From positions 36,165,501 through 36,229,500 of the forward strand of contig NC_084921.1 of assembly GCF_958298935.1 (NCBI RefSeq): 64,000 nucleotides of DNA. Direction: 5' to 3'. Below, piece after piece: positions 43,203 to 54,049 of this stretch (positions are counted from its first letter, which is position 1; every line of letters begins with the position of its first letter). The notes below the pieces were generated by a model. The model worked only from the letters and a program-made list of their open reading frames with translations, ran no database searches and was not told where the DNA came from. Origin of the DNA: Phragmites australis. Its lineage: Eukaryota; Streptophyta; Magnoliopsida; Poales; Poaceae. Position numbers and translations under genes: made by a program.

Positions 43203-44670
43203 TCGAAGATAAGCAAGGCAGCGAAGGCTGCACCAGAAGGAGCAACCAGAATAGTGCAGCTACATCAAGAAAAACAAGATAAAAAAGTCACCATAGGAGC
43301 AGAGGCTCTGGCGGAGGACCAACAACAACTTATAATGTTCCTCCGCAATAATGACGATGTCTTCGCTTGGTCCCCTAAGGACCTGGAAGGAGTAAGTCGG
43401 GAAATCATTCAGCACAGCTTAAATGTGGATCCCAAAGCGAAGCCAAGGAAGCAAAAGCTTAGGAAAGCTTCAACTGAAAGAGAAGAAGCAACGAAGGCTG
43501 AAGTGAAGAAGCTACTCGATGCCAGAGTCATACGTGAAGTAATGCACTCAGAGTGGCTAGCTAACGCAGTGTTAGTAAAGAAAAGCAACGGAAAATGGAG
43601 AATGTGCATCGACTTCACAAACTTGAACAAGGCTTGTCCCAAGGATGACTTCCCATTGCCTAGAATTGATCACCTGGTAGACTCCGCGGCTGGTTGCAAA
43701 ATGTTAAGCTTCCTAGATGCATACGCAGGGTACCACCAGATATGGATGGCGAAGGAAGATGAGGACGAGACAAGTTTTAGAACCTCCTTCGGCATATACT
43801 GCTTTTATGAGGATGCCCTTTGGCCTCTAAAATGCTGGTGCAACCTTCACCAGGTTGGTGCAGACAGTACTAAGTTCACAGCTAGGGCGAAATATCTTAG
43901 CCTATGTTAATGACATAGTGGTCAAGAGTACCAGAAGGAGCCAACATCTCGAAGACCTGCGTGAAACCTTCGGAAGCTTGCGAAGAGCAGGGCTAAGGTT
44001 GAACCCAGAAAAATGCGTCTTCGGAGTACAATCCGGAAGACTACTGGGGTTCTTGGTGTCGAAGAGAGGTATCGAAGTAGAACCTCAAAAGATACAGGTG
44101 ATAATAGATGTGAAACCCCCACAAAACATAAAGCAAGCTCAATGCTTGGCAGGAAGATTGGCGGCATTAAATAGGTTCATTGCAAAATCTGCAGAGCGAA
44201 GTCTACCGTTCTTCAAAGTATTAAAAAGCTCCGACCCATTCAGATGGGATGTGGAGCAGCAAGTAGCCTTTGATGAATTAAAAAGCTAACTGACGAAGCT
44301 TACAACACTGTCCAGCCCTAATCCAGGCACGGATTTGTTGTTATACATAGCGGCATCCCCTTCGGCAGTCAGCGTTGTACTTGTGCAGGAAAGACTCGAA
44401 GACAACAAATTGCGCCAGTTCCCAATATATTATGTATCAGAAGCTCCGGTAGGCCCAAAAAAGACTTACACAAAACTGGAAAAGGTAGCATATGCACTAG
44501 TGATGGCATCCCGCAAGCTTCGCCATTACTTCACGTCTCACAAGATTACAGTACCAACTTCCTCGCCCCTTCGCGACATGTTTGAAAACAAAGAAGCCAT
44601 TGGAAGAATAGCAAAGTGGGCAGCGGAGGTCACCCCATTCATGATGTTTTTGTGGCAAGAACATCGTTGA
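43203..44670 (+). pseudogene. Reverse transcriptase and first RNase H region of pol
   Basis: Shows ANAVLVKKSNGKWRMCIDFT, NKACPKDDFPLPRIDHLVDS and FLDAYAGYHQI. A frameshift at about 43800-43850 moves the rest to another frame. The catalytic box reads AYVNDIVVKS, so the first Asp of the usual YVDD is Asn. The thumb and connection follow, with a TAA at 44287-44289, then the first RNase H part (LLLYIAASPSAVSVVLVQE ... KTYTKLEKVAYALVMASRKL). The frame is lost near 44670. Two lesions and the active-site change make the enzyme inactive. Confidence 0.9.
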
Positions 44671-45915
44671 AATCGCAAGTATTGGCAGACTTCGTGGCGG
44701 AATGGACTCCGCTAACCGAAGCCTCGGATGACGAACCGCCAGAACCTGTCTGGACCGCATATTGCGACGGAGCCTGGGGAGCAACATGAGCAGGAGTTGT
44801 GGCGATATTATACTCACCTTCGGGCACAAAGCTGAGATATGCCGTCAAATTAGAGTTCCGCTCTACAAACAATACGGTGGAGTACGAAGCGGTCCTCCTC
44901 AGACTTCGCAAGGCAAAGGCTTTAGGCGCCCGAAGAGTGCTGGTTAAAACAGACTCAAAGGTCATAGCAAGCCAAATTGACAAGACATTCCAGGCAAAAG
45001 ACCCAGAGCTTGTTAAGTACAGAGCATCGGTGCGAAGAATGGAAAAATGCTTCCTAGGATTCACAGTCAAGAGTATATCAAGAAATGATAACTTTGAAGC
45101 AGATGAGCTAGCAAAAGCTGCTTCGCAAAAGCTGCCTATGCCATCAGATGTTTTCTACCAGAAGCTGAGTGAACCAGCCGCTGAGGACACTTTGAAGCAA
45201 TCATGTCCTGTCACGATGATCGAAAGCGAAGATTGGCGCTCTCCAAAACTGGCTTATCTTCGTGGTCAAGGCAATATTGAGGACCATGTCAGGGAAAAGC
45301 GTATGGCCCAAAGAGCAAGAAACTACAAAATTGTGGAAAATAATTTGTACAAAACCGAAGTCTGTGCACCATTCTTGCGATGCATATCTCAGAAAGAAGG
45401 ACAGAACCTACTAAGAGAAATTCACAGTGGGTTGTGTGGTTCTCATGTGGGTACAAGGGCTCTGGTCGGAAAAGCATATAAACATGGCTTCTATTGGCCA
45501 ACGGCAGTGAATGATGCAGATCAAATGGTCCGAAGTTGTCAGCAGTGTCAGTTCTAGGCGAAGGGGTCAAACAGACCCTCGACGAAGACACAGCTCATTC
45601 CGCTGATTTGGCCACTAAGACGGTGGGGAATCAACATTGTTGGCCAGCTGCCTCCCGCTCCAGAAAATTTGTGATATGCTGTAGTTGCGGTCGAATACTT
45701 CTCCAAATGGGTGGAGGCAATGCCACTCATAAGCATAACGTCAAGAAACATACAGAAATTCCTATAGCAGAGTATCATATGCCGCTTCGGAGTCCCGAGC
45801 GAAGTAACAGTAGACAATGGCACTCAATTTGATAGTGACGGTTTCAGGGATTTTTTCAATAGCCTGGGGATCAAAGTAATTTTTGCATCCGTATACCACC
45901 CACAGTCTAATGGGG
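44671..45915 (+). pseudogene. Second (archaeal-type) RNase H and integrase, interrupted by a solo LTR
   Basis: After the frame change comes a second RNase H: AYCDGAWGA, a TGA near 44787, then NNTVEYEAVLLRLRKA, VLVKTDSKVIASQI and NFEADELAKAAS. The integrase zinc region ends in GFYWPTAVNDADQM...CQQCQ, followed by a TAG (45555-45557). The catalytic core shows WGINIVG (Asp changed to Asn), further stops near 45684 and 45766, VTVDNGTQFDS and YHPQSNG. There the solo LTR is inserted; the frame resumes as AVER at 48910 and ends after 15 codons at a TAA. The integrase C-terminus is missing, apparently by deletion. Confidence 0.88.
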
Positions 45916-48907
45916 TGTCACGTCCCGAAATCCATAATTGCGTGTTTAATATTAAACATGCATCAATAGCTTCATATTTGAATTTGGATCGCTTCCGATT
46001 GCCAGATTGAAATTTGAGCTGCGATTCTGTGATCAGATGCTCCTAAGGATTTTAATCACGACATAAAAATTTCTCGGATTTTGCAGCTCAATTGCACCTC
46101 AATTTGGATTAATGAAGTGAGAGAAAAGAAAATTGGAGAGAGAATTGAATTAGAAGCAAAATCGGACTTTTTCTCTAACTTGTGAGGCCCACATGAGGGA
46201 AATATCTCTCTCTCTCACTCAAAAGGGGGGCAGCCCACCCTCTCTCTCTCTCCTCCCTCACTCCCCACGTGCTCCTCTCTCTCCCTCTCACCTCTCTCTC
46301 TCTAGCTCTCCCTTTCCCCCTTGGTTCCCACCTCTACAAGCAAAGCCGAGGTGCGTATGTGGTACCCACGCGACCACACACTAGAGAGCTACTCATCCAT
46401 CCAATTTGTTTTTGTTTTCTCGAAGGATTCGAGCCGGTTTTGATCATTTTAGGTGTTCTAGGTTGAAACACTTGGAGCACCGGAGTTCTTCTTCGTCCCG
46501 AGAGTTTCGCTTCTTCCCGAAGGTCGCAAAGTGGGGCAAAAGCATCCTTGGTGAGTCCTTTAGGCTTCCCATGGCATGAACCCTCATTTGGATGATCGAT
46601 TTTGGATTTGGATCGATTTTTGTGAAATCAATGGGTTCTTGAGCATTAGGATAGAATTATGGATTTGGTTGAGAATTGATTTAGGAATTGAGTTGCTAGG
46701 TGGTTAGTTAAGTTCTAGACTCTCAAAACTATCCCAAACATATCCCCCTTTGGAGTGGAAAAGATTGCAAATCAATTTGGCAAAGTTTCCCCTCAAATAG
46801 GAGCAGTTCTGGAAAGTCCAGAACCTGCGGAAAATTATCCGGAGGTTCCGCAGTCCGGAACCTCCGCAGAAAAGTGCGAATAGTCCGCAGTGCGGAGGTT
46901 CCGCAGAAAAGTGTGGAGGGTCCGCACTTACTGTTCATCAGGCGCGTAGAGGCTTGTAAAATTCATAATTAATTCATCCGAACTCCAAACGACATGAGAC
47001 AAGTTGCGTTAGCTTCGTATGAGTATGAACTACATGTTAAAGGTGTTGGAACTCCATAAAATACTTTTGATAATTGATGAGTTAATTAAATGTGATTCTG
47101 CTTGTTTAAATCACCGATAATCAATACCATCTCCGAAAATTGTGAAACCACTTGGGCAATTCATGTTTTGCGCATCTTATGGTATGCATTGTTGCATTTC
47201 ATCCATACTCATGGCACTGCACGCGTTATTATTTTTAGAGAACGCCGATCCGCCGATCTCGACGAGCGAGGGCGGTCCGGAGGCACCCCACCTTTTTTAT
47301 CCAGGGCAGCAAGGCAAGCAACTAACATATTTCACCTATGTCAAATTTGGAAGTCTCAATTGATGAATATGCTTATGTATGTATGCATGTGTCGGGTACC
47401 CTTGGGTAGAACCTATGCCGATTGCATCTTTCTACCTTGGTCAATTGTTCAAGTAATTTTCTTGTAGCCTAAAGATGGTGTTATGTCTAGGTATGAGTAC
47501 GATATATATGCTTAGCAATGCTTAGGTCTTTCGGTAGAAGTCGAACGATGGTGTTTTCCGTTGTTCGCGAGTATAGGGATTACTATTGATTACAAATACA
47601 TGCTGATGGTGAGATCGTTGGTGCGTGGTGAGTATGAGACGAGATGTGGGCGGTGTTAGGGGTGTCGTCTGCCTCGGTGGAAAGTCCAGGGGGCAGGTCG
47701 GGAGAGGAAACCCGAGCACCATAGACCGCTTGCATCGTTTAAGGCCGATCGTCGGGGTTGTTGGCTTTAGCACTTACCTTACTCACCACATGCTGATCTA
47801 ATGGTAAGGCTAGCTGAATACCTTTGCAGCTGTGGATTTGTGGGCGTGGACATCGACGGTGTGAGTGGGCGGGCTTGTAAGCGGTACTAGTTTGCTCCGG
47901 GAGTAGTTCTAGTATCGCTGCGTCGAGCGATGCATGCCCCACACGATTGGGGCTGGTTGGGAAAGGTTGTCATGGGTACCCTCTTGTGTGCACTTTAGTG
48001 GGTGGCACAAGCCGTATGGTCCTCGTGTCGTGTGGGTCCAGGAGTATCCCCCTGCAGGGTGTATAAACAGTTTGAACTGTCGCGCTCTCGGTCATGAGCA
48101 TGCTATTGTTTCATCTGCACCCGGTCGTAGAGTTCTCGTTGTGGTTTGTGGATGATGGCATGAGGTTGATGGTTGGTCATGTGATTATGGTCTGGGTATG
48201 GTGGTTGGTGGTTGGTGGTTCAAGTTGGCACTTGTTCACATTAATATACGTGTTGTTACATTTACATATGCTCAGTTGTTGGTTATGGCAGGGTAGTTTC
48301 ACATAAGTTGGTTAAGTTAGTTGCTCACACCTATGTTTGGGATGCTTACCGCTTAATTAACTTAACCATATTTAATCCTTGCTACTAGCTAATGCATGAT
48401 CCTTGGAGTCGAGCTATGTATATGTGCTCTATATTGTGTAAGACTTGCGAGTACCTTCGTACTCAGGGTGCTGTCCTTAAGTTGATGCAGGTTCACATGT
48501 CGGCGAGGAAGAGGCAGTGTTCTGCTACTTTGTGCCTGCCGATCAGGGTGGTGGGCAGGAGTAGCACACTCTACTCCGAACTCAGTGTTTTGGTATGGAG
48601 TCTAAGGGCCTGTGGCTCCATATCCTTTTGTTGTATAGTTTTCTTCCGCTGCGTAATTGTTGTTTCCTTTTTGTTGTAAATTGTGGAAACAGCTGCATGT
48701 TTAAAGACTTGTAATATAATGTTAATTACTCGCTCTTTCTTAAGTTTTGTTGTGATGTATATGTTGGAAAGGCATGTGTTCCGATCTTGGGTACAAAACA
48801 CGTGCCGGGACTACCGGGACGGCATTATGATTAATCGTCGAGGTTGTGATTATGAAAAATGATCCGCCTGGTCATTAATTTGAATACCGTTTGGATGGTT
48901 CCTCACA
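45916..48907 (+). mobile_element. Nested solo LTR inside integrase, 2992 bp
   Basis: Starts TGTCACGTCCCGAAATCC and ends GGTTCCTCACA, with TGT...ACA ends. It is flanked by the duplication TGGGG (45911-45915 and 48908-48912). Removing it with one target copy rejoins the integrase frame exactly across the NG/AVER junction, which proves both borders. No coding region, primer site or polypurine tract is present. Length and first bases resemble long chromovirus/Tekay-type LTRs. It holds a run of short tandem motifs around 46830-46925 (CGGAGGTTCCGCAG-like) and C/T-rich blocks near 46210-46310. Orientation is inferred, not proven. Confidence 0.9.
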
Positions 48908-48926
48908 TGGGGCAGTTGAGAGAAAA

Positions 48927-49251
48927 GGCGACGCACTTCGAGCACAAGTCGGGGGCTAAGAGTGTCTTCCCCCGCACCGAAGGAAAAACAAACCTTCGGA
49001 AGACAAGCCGAAGTGTCATCCGACCTAAGAAAGGGCGATGCACTTCGAGCACAAGTCGGGGGCTAAGAGTGCCTGTCCCCGCTCTGAAGGAAAAACAAAC
49101 CTTTGAAGGACAAGCTGAAGTGTCATCCGACCTAAGAAAAGGCGACGCACTTCAAGCACAAGTCGGGGGCTAAGAGTGCCTACTCCCGCACCGAAGGATA
49201 AACAAACCTTCGGAAGATAAGTCGAAGAGTCGTTCGACCTAAGAAAAGGCG
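48927..49251. repeat. Three 107-bp tandem repeats in the Grande-like element
   Basis: Units anchored on GGCG(A)CGCACTT begin at 48927, 49034 and 49141, and a fourth start at 49248 ends quickly. The period is exactly 107 bp. Each unit contains CAAGTCGGGGGCTAAGAGTG and a CTTCGGAAGA-like motif. Tandem repeats between pol and the 3' LTR are known in Tat-lineage elements. Copies differ by several substitutions. Confidence 0.92.
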
Positions 49252-49255
49252 ATGC

Positions 49256-50399
49256 AAACAAAAAAACAAACGACTAACGCAAAAGCATTCGATCAACAAC
49301 ATAAATTTCTATCAGCCGAAGTTACCTGCGACCAAAAATGGGGGGGGGGGCGTTTGAGAAACTATTCCTGTGCAATCGCAGGTACCTACGGTAAAAAATC
49401 AGGGGGGGGGCGACGTTGTTCGGTACATTGTGGCCAACGCGACACCCCATATGAACAATCGAGAATGCCATTCGCCAAAGATAACACCGCATGAATAATC
49501 GATGAGGCCTTCCTAAAATCTGGAAACATCGTAAATCGCAAACGTCGCTTAGAGCGCGGTGCCGCCGAAGTGCTCCAAAGGAAAAAAGTGATAATGCAAA
49601 AACAAAATTTATTCCGCAAAGCGGTCAACATCAGGATCAACAAAATCCTTATACCACCGACTGAAAGCAAACTGAAAAGCAAGGCCTTTGCTTGCGTGAA
49701 AACGCATGGTTGGGGCCAGTGGGGCCCCAACATGAGTCGAATATGATGGAGGTGCTCGAAGACCATCTTCGCCGCCGTCGTGTTCTACTATTTGCGAAGA
49801 AGGGCCGCGGCGATAGCAAAGCTGCGGCCGGTGCAGGAGGGGCTTGTCGTCTTGAGGCTCAACCTTCGGCTCAAGGAGCATAGACGGACCTTCGACATCT
49901 CCCCTCACGGTACGGCGCAAGTCACGCTCAGCTCGGCGATTAGCTAGTATTCATATCATACGCTTTACGCTTTACGCCTAGTATTCATATCATCATACGC
50001 TTTACGCTTCGCATGCCAATACCGCTCGAGCTCAACATTGGGATGACGGCGGCGAAAAGACTCCCAGCAAGACCAAGACACATAAAAATTATCTCTCATC
50101 ATGGTAAGGGGGACAGCCTCTTCGGCTACCTGCGCAGTATCCGAAGGGAGGACCTACGCAGGGAGCGCAACAAGTCAAAAACACTTCGTAACAAATGTAA
50201 AATATATTACTGTCACCAATGTGCATTACATTGCCCGATCACAAAATGAAAGCTGAAACGAAAGGACGCTTTGCGCTGAATCATCCCACCTTTCCAGTAT
50301 CTTCGGCCATCGCAGTTGTTGCTTTGGACGAGGGATCATCCCTCGCCTTGGCCTGTAAAAGAGATATTTCATTAAAAAAAATAATTAGGGGCCACAACC
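49256..50399. other. Non-coding spacer of the Grande-like element
   Basis: No conserved coding sequence recognised. Contains G-runs (about 49339-49350 and 49402-49411), and near 49945-50010 a short direct repeat of an AGTATTCATATCAT unit with CGCTTTACG repeats. Confidence 0.45.
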
Positions 50400-52975
50400 A
50401 AATAAGAGAACAAGTAATATAAAGCAGCGTACCCGATGCTGGTTCATCTCCGCTTCTTGAAGAGCGAGCTCGCGGCCCTGTTTGCACCAGTAGTTGGTGA
50501 TAAATGATCGAGCGGTGCTCTTCAACGCCCTCGTAACGGCCGAAGTTGACAAGTCCGTCGGATACTGGAAGGTAGGTTTCTGAAGAGCAGTATGATGGTC
50601 GCAGCCCGTCATCTCAATCGATTGCACAAGACTCCGGGCAGCGACCATCACGCAGAAATCACCGTAAAGCTGAGCAGCAGGGAGAAGGCTTCCGCTGGTT
50701 TCACTGATCCAACCTATAAGTCCTCCCAACCTGACGAGATCAATTGCTGGGGGAGTCGCTGAGGCACCAATACCTTCAAAGGTATGGCTGATGGCTTCGC
50801 ATGCGGCGACTGCCTTTGGCTCGAGCTCCCCTATCACGTTAAGAGCATCTTCGGAGAAAGCCTTCGCCTCGCTCAATTCGGCTAGCAGCTATTGCGCCTT
50901 AGTTCTCTCCGAGGCACAAAGCTCCTGCAGGTCACCTACTTGCGCCTCGGAAGATTGCAGGTTTTGGTGCAGGCAGTTCACTTCGTCTTCAGCGGCTTGG
51001 TTCTCCAAGCGAAGGGTGTCGAGTTCCTTTTCAAGCTGTTCCAAGCACGACTCAACATCCTTCGCTCGGCGCAATAACTCGCGCTTCTGGTCTTCGGCTT
51101 TTTCGGCGCGCTTTTGCAACATATCAATTTGCGCGTGTGCGCTCCAAGCACGGGCTTCGGATTTCTCCGCTTGCTTGCGCTGAGCCCGTGATAAAAGCAA
51201 AGCCTAGAATGTCTTACACATGTGAGCAAAATACTAAGTACAATAATATCAGAAAATACCGATATACCTTCGTAATCGCCACGTTGGAAGCGTCGAGGAG
51301 CTCGTTGGCGGGTTTCTGGTCGAGCAGGATTTCAAGCTCGGGGAGGATGAAGGTGCTGAAAATCTTCTTCGCGTCAGCAACCTCCCTGACGCTTGGTTCA
51401 AAGGAGGAAGGCTTGAACGCCTCGGGCGCTATGGCCTTCGCGTCAAGCAGCCCGCCAAGACCCATCAATCCCTTTCCGCCGCGGCGAGGCGCGCTCGGGG
51501 TCGACACCTCAATCCCGGAAGAGGAACTCGAGGGCGAAGATGGCAAAGAATATGCTACCACTTCAACATTATCGGTTCCCTCAACTTCGGCTTCCCAAGT
51601 GGTAGCCTCAGGGACTGTTCCCATCTCTGTCATCTCCTCGTCATCACTCAGGATTAGCATTGGAAGGTCCACGCGTGAACAGAACAATGACTTTGAAGCC
51701 CAGCCCTCCTGCATGCCTTTGGGAGTTTCCCGCCTGGGCACATCACGCGGTGCGGCGGAACCCTCCGGAGATGTTTCTGCATGGGCAACTTCGGGGGCAG
51801 CTTCGCGAGGCCTCTTCCGGAGGGCAAGGGCCTTCTTCATCCGACCTCCCTGAGGTGATCGCTCAGGATGTTTCCTTTTCGTTGAAGGACCACCAGCAGC
51901 CTCTTCGCCTGCATCTGCTACCGGAGACCCTTCCCTAGCACCCTGCAGCACAGTGGAGGCCTTCAGTCTTTCGGGATAAGAAAGTCCTCGGTATTCAAAG
52001 ACTCGATTGAGTCTTCGAACGAGACCTTGTTCGGCGCACAACTGTGCTTCGCCCGATGTAAACTTCCCGACAAGCATCACAGCTCTGGCCTCCACTTCGG
52101 CCATCAACAAATCTGAAAAATATCAAAACCAGTAAGCAAATAAGGCCGAAGACATAAATTATATATGAATATTTTACAGGCAATCGTGTACCCGTGAAGC
52201 CGTGCACAGGAGGCTGGGGCCGGCAAAGCCCCTCGGGCCCTTTTTCCCCAAATTCCATTATAGTCCATTCCCAGCTGAGGGGCCAAACCCCAGCAGCTAT
52301 GAACTCCTCCACCAGGTCGTGGGTAGATAGATATTTCGCGCACCTGGCGAAGGCCTCGAGGGCTGTCTATTGCGATGCTTTCAATCGCACGTCTGGCGCG
52401 CAGTTTCCCTTAACCTCTTCGCATTTCGATACGAGAAATTCTTCAACGTCAACCTTGTGGTAGAACCACCATTGAGTCCAATCACTAGGCCATTTATTCT
52501 TGTACACGACGACGGGCGTAGTTAGCCCAGCGCGGTACGCGAAGTTCAAGCAGCCGTAGTGAACCTCGCTCTGAACTCTGCGGGTGAAAACGGGTTTGGG
52601 TTGATGATGAAGCCGATGTGCGGCAGCGAAGGCCCTAGCGGATGCCTTCGCTCCTTCTGACCGAGCGGCCCAGGCAAAGAGCCCCATCCTCACTATTGCA
52701 TTGGGCGTCAGCTGGTGGAGATAGACTTCGAACAACTTCAGTACCTTAATAACCATGTCATCGCACGGTAGGCGAAGACCCGCTCAGAAGTAATGGACAA
52801 ACACAACCGCTTCGTCATTGGCAGGCTCCGGTGTCTCCTGCAGACCGGGGAGCCGAACCTTCCAAACATCACTAATCAACCCTTCCTTCACAAGGTTGGC
52901 TAGCACTTCGTTATCCACCTTGGACTGCCCGATCCAGTATGTCTTTGGGCGAGAAGATCGGACCTTCGGCGCCAT
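50400..52975 (-). pseudogene. Antisense gene of the Grande-like element (PF04195-type domain plus coiled coil)
   Basis: Read on the minus strand it starts MAPKVRSSRPKTYWIGQSKV at 52975. A TGA at about 52782 (a likely CGA change) interrupts the frame, which then continues as AGLRLPCDDMVIKVLKLFEV and YLHQLTPNAIVRMGLFAWA. These are hallmarks of the 'putative gypsy type transposon' domain, and the segment ends near 52370. Farther on are an acidic, Ser/Pro-rich segment (about 52085-51270) and a heptad-rich coiled coil (about 51200-50885, for example QLEKELDTLRLENQAAEDEV), then a helical tail to about 50430. Gaps between blocks could be introns. Its role in the element is unknown. Confidence 0.8.
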
Positions 52976-53409
52976 TTGGCTCAAAGAGGGTGACTCAAAC
53001 AGCAAATTACGTGAAGAGCTAGAAAGCGGGGCTTCCTCCGAGAAAGGCTCGAAAGAACTTAGGAGGCTTCGTATGAGAGCGACAGTTTCAGCAAAGGCAT
53101 GGTAAAAAATATTGACAGCGGCGTGATATTTATAGTGTAGTGCTATGGCGGTTAGAACTGCACGCGTCGAAAATTGAACCAACGGGAAAAACTATGCTTC
53201 GGTGTACATCAAGAGCATTAAATGCATGCAGTTACCAAGGAAGCGTTTGGTAGTTACCAAGGAACCGTTTGGTAACCTATGAAATAAAACAATAATAATA
53301 ATAATTTTCAACGACATGCATTTGCTACATTAGACTTCGACAGGCCGAAGGGGACGGCGTTGAGACATCTTGCAGACTACAGGTTTGGCCTATCGAAGAT
53401 AAACCTTAC

Positions 53410-53423
53410 CAGTAGGGGGCTAC
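53410..53423 (+). other. Polypurine tract of the Grande-like element
   Basis: CAGTAGGGGGCTAC lies directly before the 3' LTR. The purine core primes plus-strand DNA synthesis in LTR retrotransposons. Confidence 0.7.
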
Positions 53424-54049
53424 TATTGGGGATGATCTCCCCCCCCCCCCTCTTCGGAGGGTACTACGAAGTCTATTGGAAATATTGCATGCTTGCCATT
53501 GCAGCTTTGTTTCAGGGACTTCATCTGCAACCGGCGAAGATCACGAAGCGTCATCGGTCAAAGGGTGTAGGCGCACCCGCATCTTCGATCTCCTGTACCG
53601 GTGAAGAAGAGGGCGATCTTTGACCGGCGGGCGAAGTCCATGCCCGCGGTCTTGAGCGATCGCAGCCGGCAAAGATACGAGCTGACCTTCGCTTGAGGGA
53701 CGAAGGCCATCTGACGGACATCCGAGTGGAGAAGTCTTCGGTACATCTTCAGAGGCAGAGACCGCTGCGGAACAGTGGGCCCGTTTTCAGTCGTTCGGGG
53801 TAGGGTTGTAATTATGTAATTATGCTCATTTGTACCATAATGCCCCCGGATATTCCAAGAATGTAGCAGGTGAGGGGATAGGATTTGTAAACCGCACCTG
53901 TGGTGGCCGGGTATGGGCTATAAATAGGGCCACACTGTACCCGAAAAGGGCATCAAAAGACTGTTCTACCTCTAACACGTGTCACTCTGAGGGCCCTTTG
54001 ATATCCCCGTATCCGAAGGCCCACCTTGTCTGGGATTTCGGTCCGAACA
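53424..54049 (+). repeat. 3' LTR of the Grande-like element
   Basis: A 626-bp repeat begins TATTGGGGATGATC (the terminal TG has become TA) and ends GGTCCGAACA. It has an intact TATAAATA at 53919-53926 and a shorter C-run than the 5' copy. It carries 38 bp (53637-53674) that the 5' LTR lacks. Confidence 0.94.

Larger units (their letters stand above)
40111..54049 (+). mobile_element. Grande-like Ty3/gypsy LTR retrotransposon (Tat lineage), 13.9 kb with a nested insertion
   Basis: Two LTRs (40111-40706, 53424-54049) share TGTTGGG/CCCAACA-type ends, altered in the 3' copy. They are flanked by the target duplication CCTAC (40106-40110 and 54050-54054). Order inside: primer site, gag, protease, reverse transcriptase, RNase H, a second RNase H, integrase, 107-bp tandem repeats, an antisense gene, polypurine tract. 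A second RNase H and an antisense reading frame before the 3' LTR are hallmarks of Grande-like Tat elements. Without the nested 3.0-kb LTR and its duplicated target the length is 10.94 kb. Every open frame is broken, so the copy is not autonomous. Confidence 0.93.

Noticed and set aside
45916..48907. Inner insertion as a complete small retrotransposon
   Set aside because: There is no internal direct repeat pair, primer site or polypurine tract, so a solo LTR is the simpler reading.
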